Assembly (NCBI RefSeq): GCF_002797915.1
Contig: NZ_PGTY01000005.1
Span: forward strand, 62,001-126,000
DNA: 64,000 nt
Origin: Yoonia maricola
GTDB lineage: Bacteria; Pseudomonadota; Alphaproteobacteria; Rhodobacterales; Rhodobacteraceae
Direction: 5' to 3'
This document shows, one piece after another, positions 61,606 through 64,000 of this stretch (position 1 is the first letter of the stretch; each line of letters starts with the position of its first letter). The translations under genes were made by a program, and so were the position numbers. A model generated the notes under the pieces. The model was not told where the DNA came from, made no database searches, and was given only the letters and a program-made list of their open reading frames with translations.

Positions 61606-64000
61606 CTAAGCAAAGACGAACGCGTCCTCGACCACGCGCTCGAACCCAAAGCCATCGAGTGAGAAGGCAGTGTCACCGACGGCGCGGATTTCGACGGCAT
61701 CAAAGCTTGCGCCATCCCGATCTGCGGTGATCGTGCCTCCGCTGGCATCCAACACCTGCGATCCGATCAGGATACCATCTTCAAGGAACAGCACTTCAAC
61801 CTCGCCGTCACCGCGCAGGTCCGCAAAGTCAAAGAAGGCCGCGGTCGCATCGCCCAAATCGCCATCCTGCAATGTGAACACGAGGGTCTCATCATCGTTC
61901 ACAAGGCCAAACTCACCCGCAAGGAATTTGTCGCCACGCGACGCGACGCCGACTTCGCCATCAATGAAGGTCAGTTTTTCCCATCCCGCGTCCTCTGCTG
62001 TGAGATCCACAGCGACGTCCGTGAATGAGACATCATCCTTGATGAAAGACAGGCGGTCAGTATCCACGGTTACCCCGTCAACACTCTCGGTCGCGCGCGT
62101 GCCAAAGAACCCACTGTCCTCGAACGCGACGGCCACATCAACCGTGTCAGGTGCGACATCGCCAATGGTCAGCTGCGCGACCAGCGGGTCGTGATCACTG
62201 CCGCGGTCGTCCGTATCGGCGAATTCGGAATTGACATGCACAATGTCGAACTGCGCGTCCTCTGCCAAACCTTCTGACACCAGAATATGATCAAGCGCCT
62301 GACTGTTGCCTTGGAAATTGAAGCTATACCGCTCATCCTCTGGCAGCGTATTGGTCAGGTTGGTCAGCCCGGCATCTTCAAGGCCAGTCAAAGGGGACAC
62401 AAATTCAAACTCATTGAAATCCCCCACGACCACAACATTTGCATCAGCATCCGCCGCAATCGCATCGGCGACAAAACCCGCCACAGCCTCGGACTGTGCT
62501 TGGCGCTCGTCTAACGATCCGTTGACATCAACGTCTTCCTGACGGTCCGCAAAGTCCTGCTCTACCCCCAAAATCGGCGCACTGCCCCCTTTGGACGAAA
62601 AGTGGTTGTTGACGACGGTCACTTCCTCGCCGTTGAATTCAAACGTCGCAACCAAAGGCAGGCGCGCACCTTCAAATGCCTCACCTTCTTCCTGCGATCC
62701 GATCGTCTGTACAGACCCTTCAACAAGGCTCACCCGGTCCTCTTTATACAGGAACCCGGTGCGAATATTGCCGCCCGGCTGACCGCCGCTTTCCAGATCG
62801 GTGATGAACGTATTGTCGATATAGGCATAGCCCGAACTGTCGTTCATGATCCCGTCATCCGCCATATCAATGGCATCAATCAGGGTTTCAAACGTCAATG
62901 CAGCCGACACAACACCATCACCGGTTTCAGCACCGGTACTGTCCTGAATTTCCTGCAGGCCGATGATGTCAGGGCTGCCAAGGTTATCCACGATCTGCGC
63001 TGCAATGGTGTCAAACCTGCCGTCGCCTATGTCATCATCCACATTGCTCGCGCTGGCGCCGTTGGTCAGATCCTGATCTTCAACAATCGGATCAAGGTTC
63101 AGCACATTATAGCTGGCGATGGTCAACTGGTTCTCGGACCCGGCCAGCGACGTACTTTCAGGCTCCAGAAGCGACGGTTCTGCCACCACAATCTGTTCGG
63201 TCGGGTTAATCTGGAAGTAGCCGAAATCATAAGACACAACGCCGGTGACATCCTCCAAGACAGCACCTGTATCCACGTCAACCGCATCAAGGCCAAAGTC
63301 CCAGTCGATCTGCACCTTTTCGGGGTTGAAATCATCGGGCGAGATATTGAGCGTGCCGCGCTCCGACAGACCCGTGGCCCCTTCCCCGCCATCGACAGCA
63401 ACAAAAAGCTCTCCAAACCCGTTGGTTCCAGAAACAGCCACAGGCTGCGGTGCTGTCACCAGCATCCCTTCCAAGCTTTCCCAAAAATCGATGCCGTCGG
63501 TTTCAGGATCGAACGAGGTAAATCCATCATCCTCAATCGTCTCGGTCGGCAAGGGCCGCCCATCAGCGCCAAGGATCACAGCGGCAGGCAAGGCGTTCCC
63601 GCTTGACAGCACCGTCACCTCTGGGTCGCCCGAAATCTGGGTCGTGCTCAGGTTGCCAGTGCTCTGACCACCGGGGTAAAACTCGCTTACTGTACCGCTG
63701 ACATCGACCGCGTCACCAATGGTCACGGCAGGCACCGTACCCGTAAAGACAAAGATCGCGTCAGAGGTGGCGATATCACCATCCCCATCGGGGTCCTGCA
63801 TATAAAACCCGTTTGTATCGACCGCCGTGACAATCCCACCGGTGGTCACCAGCCCACTGCCCGTCCCCGTCGTCGGATCCAACGGAGTGGCACTGGTCAG
63901 GCCAGACACATGGCCCGCGCCCTGAATTTCCATGATGGTCAGACGCGGTCCGCCGGTACCGGTATCTGCCTCATTGCTCTCACCCGGCGTATCGCCAGAC
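61606..64000 (-). CDS. ExeM/NucH-type extracellular endonuclease/exonuclease/phosphatase, 5' end outside the window
   Basis: At least 798 residues are present and the frame stays open to the window edge. An N-terminal OB-like domain (DPDGDGDIATSDAIFVFTG, DAVDVSGTVSEFYPGG) is followed by an EEP nuclease domain (IASYNVLNLDP, IIGLQEIQDS, VVNNHFSSKGG, VVGDFNEFEF, GSDHDPLV) and an acidic C-terminal extension of about 170 residues. ExeM-type nucleases degrade extracellular DNA and are secreted, here perhaps by a type I system given the very acidic composition. No RTX nonapeptide repeats are seen in the part present. Confidence 0.82.
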   Translation of the reverse strand, partial: SGDTPGESNEADTGTGGPRLTIMEIQGAGHVSGLTSATPLDPTTGTGSGLVTTGGIVTAVDTNGFYMQDPDGDGDIATSDAIFVFTGTVPAVTIGDAVDVSGTVSEFYPGGQSTGNLSTTQISGDPEVTVLSSGNALPAAVILGADGRPLPTETIEDDGFTSFDPETDGIDFWESLEGMLVTAPQPVAVSGTNGFGELFVAVDGGEGATGLSERGTLNISPDDFNPEKVQIDWDFGLDAVDVDTGAVLEDVTGVVSYDFGYFQINPTEQIVVAEPSLLEPESTSLAGSENQLTIASYNVLNLDPIVEDQDLTNGASASNVDDDIGDGRFDTIAAQIVDNLGSPDIIGLQEIQDSTGAETGDGVVSAALTFETLIDAIDMADDGIMNDSSGYAYIDNTFITDLESGGQPGGNIRTGFLYKEDRVSLVEGSVQTIGSQEEGEAFEGARLPLVATFEFNGEEVTVVNNHFSSKGGSAPILGVEQDFADRQEDVDVNGSLDERQAQSEAVAGFVADAIAADADANVVVVGDFNEFEFVSPLTGLEDAGLTNLTNTLPEDERYSFNFQGNSQALDHILVSEGLAEDAQFDIVHVNSEFADTDDRGSDHDPLVAQLTIGDVAPDTVDVAVAFEDSGFFGTRATESVDGVTVDTDRLSFIKDDVSFTDVAVDLTAEDAGWEKLTFIDGEVGVASRGDKFLAGEFGLVNDDETLVFTLQDGDLGDATAAFFDFADLRGDGEVEVLFLEDGILIGSQVLDASGGTITADRDGASFDAVEIRAVGDTAFSLDGFGFERVVEDAFVFA

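Noticed and set aside
62602..63606. A 334-codon frame opposite the ExeM-type nuclease
   Set aside because: The nuclease frame has all EEP motifs; the opposite frame has no recognisable content and no start signal.
1..64000. CRISPR arrays, tRNA or rRNA genes, intact insertion sequences
   Set aside because: No regularly spaced repeats, cloverleaf-like sequences, rRNA-like stretches or transposase motifs were noticed on reading; a dedicated tRNA and IS search was not possible.

Overview
This window reads as the chromosome of a marine alphaproteobacterium of the Rhodobacterales (Roseobacter group). The grounds are a GC-rich coding style, an ExbB-ExbD-ExbD-TonB block, a TGA-N9-TCA iron box of the Rhodobacterales/Rhizobiales type, FnrL-type boxes, and transporters for algal or other marine sugars. 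No rRNA, tRNA, CRISPR array, intact insertion sequence or prophage was recognised.

Layout. (1) 0-3.1 kb: part of an L-fucose oxidation operon (GntR regulator, fucose dehydrogenase, FucU mutarotase, fuconolactonase); the later steps must lie elsewhere. (2) 3.2-12.7 kb: iron acquisition. A TonB energising operon is followed by a hydroxamate-citrate siderophore locus with an aerobactin-type gene set (two IucA/IucC synthetases, IucB, IucD, an MFS protein). Its uptake half lies about 27 kb further on, at 39.6-44.2 kb: an IutA/RhtA-like receptor, an RhtX-like permease and a DUF2218-siderophore-interacting reductase. (3) 12.8-19 kb: a patchy accessory stretch with a 5'-truncated DUF1566 gene, a Fic protein under a palindrome that runs into its own start codon, an orphan Cys/His protein, an AraC regulator with 21-bp direct repeats beside a secreted hydrolase, and a short-chain dehydrogenase collapsed to 52 codons. 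(4) 19-39.5 kb: an orphan sugar ABC ATPase, then membrane and stress functions (CaCA exchanger, site-2 protease, proton antiporter, Mla lipid transport, chaperone cofactors, universal stress protein, cytochrome c, MacB-like exporter, DUF2892). Six sites of the form TTGA(C/T)-N4-(A/C)TCAA lie in five intergenic regions here, so much of this block may be an FnrL (low-oxygen) regulon.

(5) 44.3-59.9 kb: a uronate-oligosaccharide locus built around two divergent operons. A GntR/FadR regulator with two near-identical palindromes sits at the divide. The leftward operon encodes an AlgS/AlgM/AlgQ-like ABC importer, a cytoplasmic PL15-like exolyase, KdgF, two reductases and KDG kinase. The rightward operon encodes a MATE transporter, KduI, KduD, a GNAT enzyme and a ManD-type mannonate dehydratase. 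Both branches end at 2-keto-3-deoxygluconate or its phosphate. (6) 60-64 kb: an SDR, a LysE exporter and the 3' part of an ExeM/NucH-type secreted nuclease that runs off the window.

All functional calls come from reading translated motifs and gene order; no database search was run. Where a start codon was moved from the longest open frame, the reason is given in the entry.
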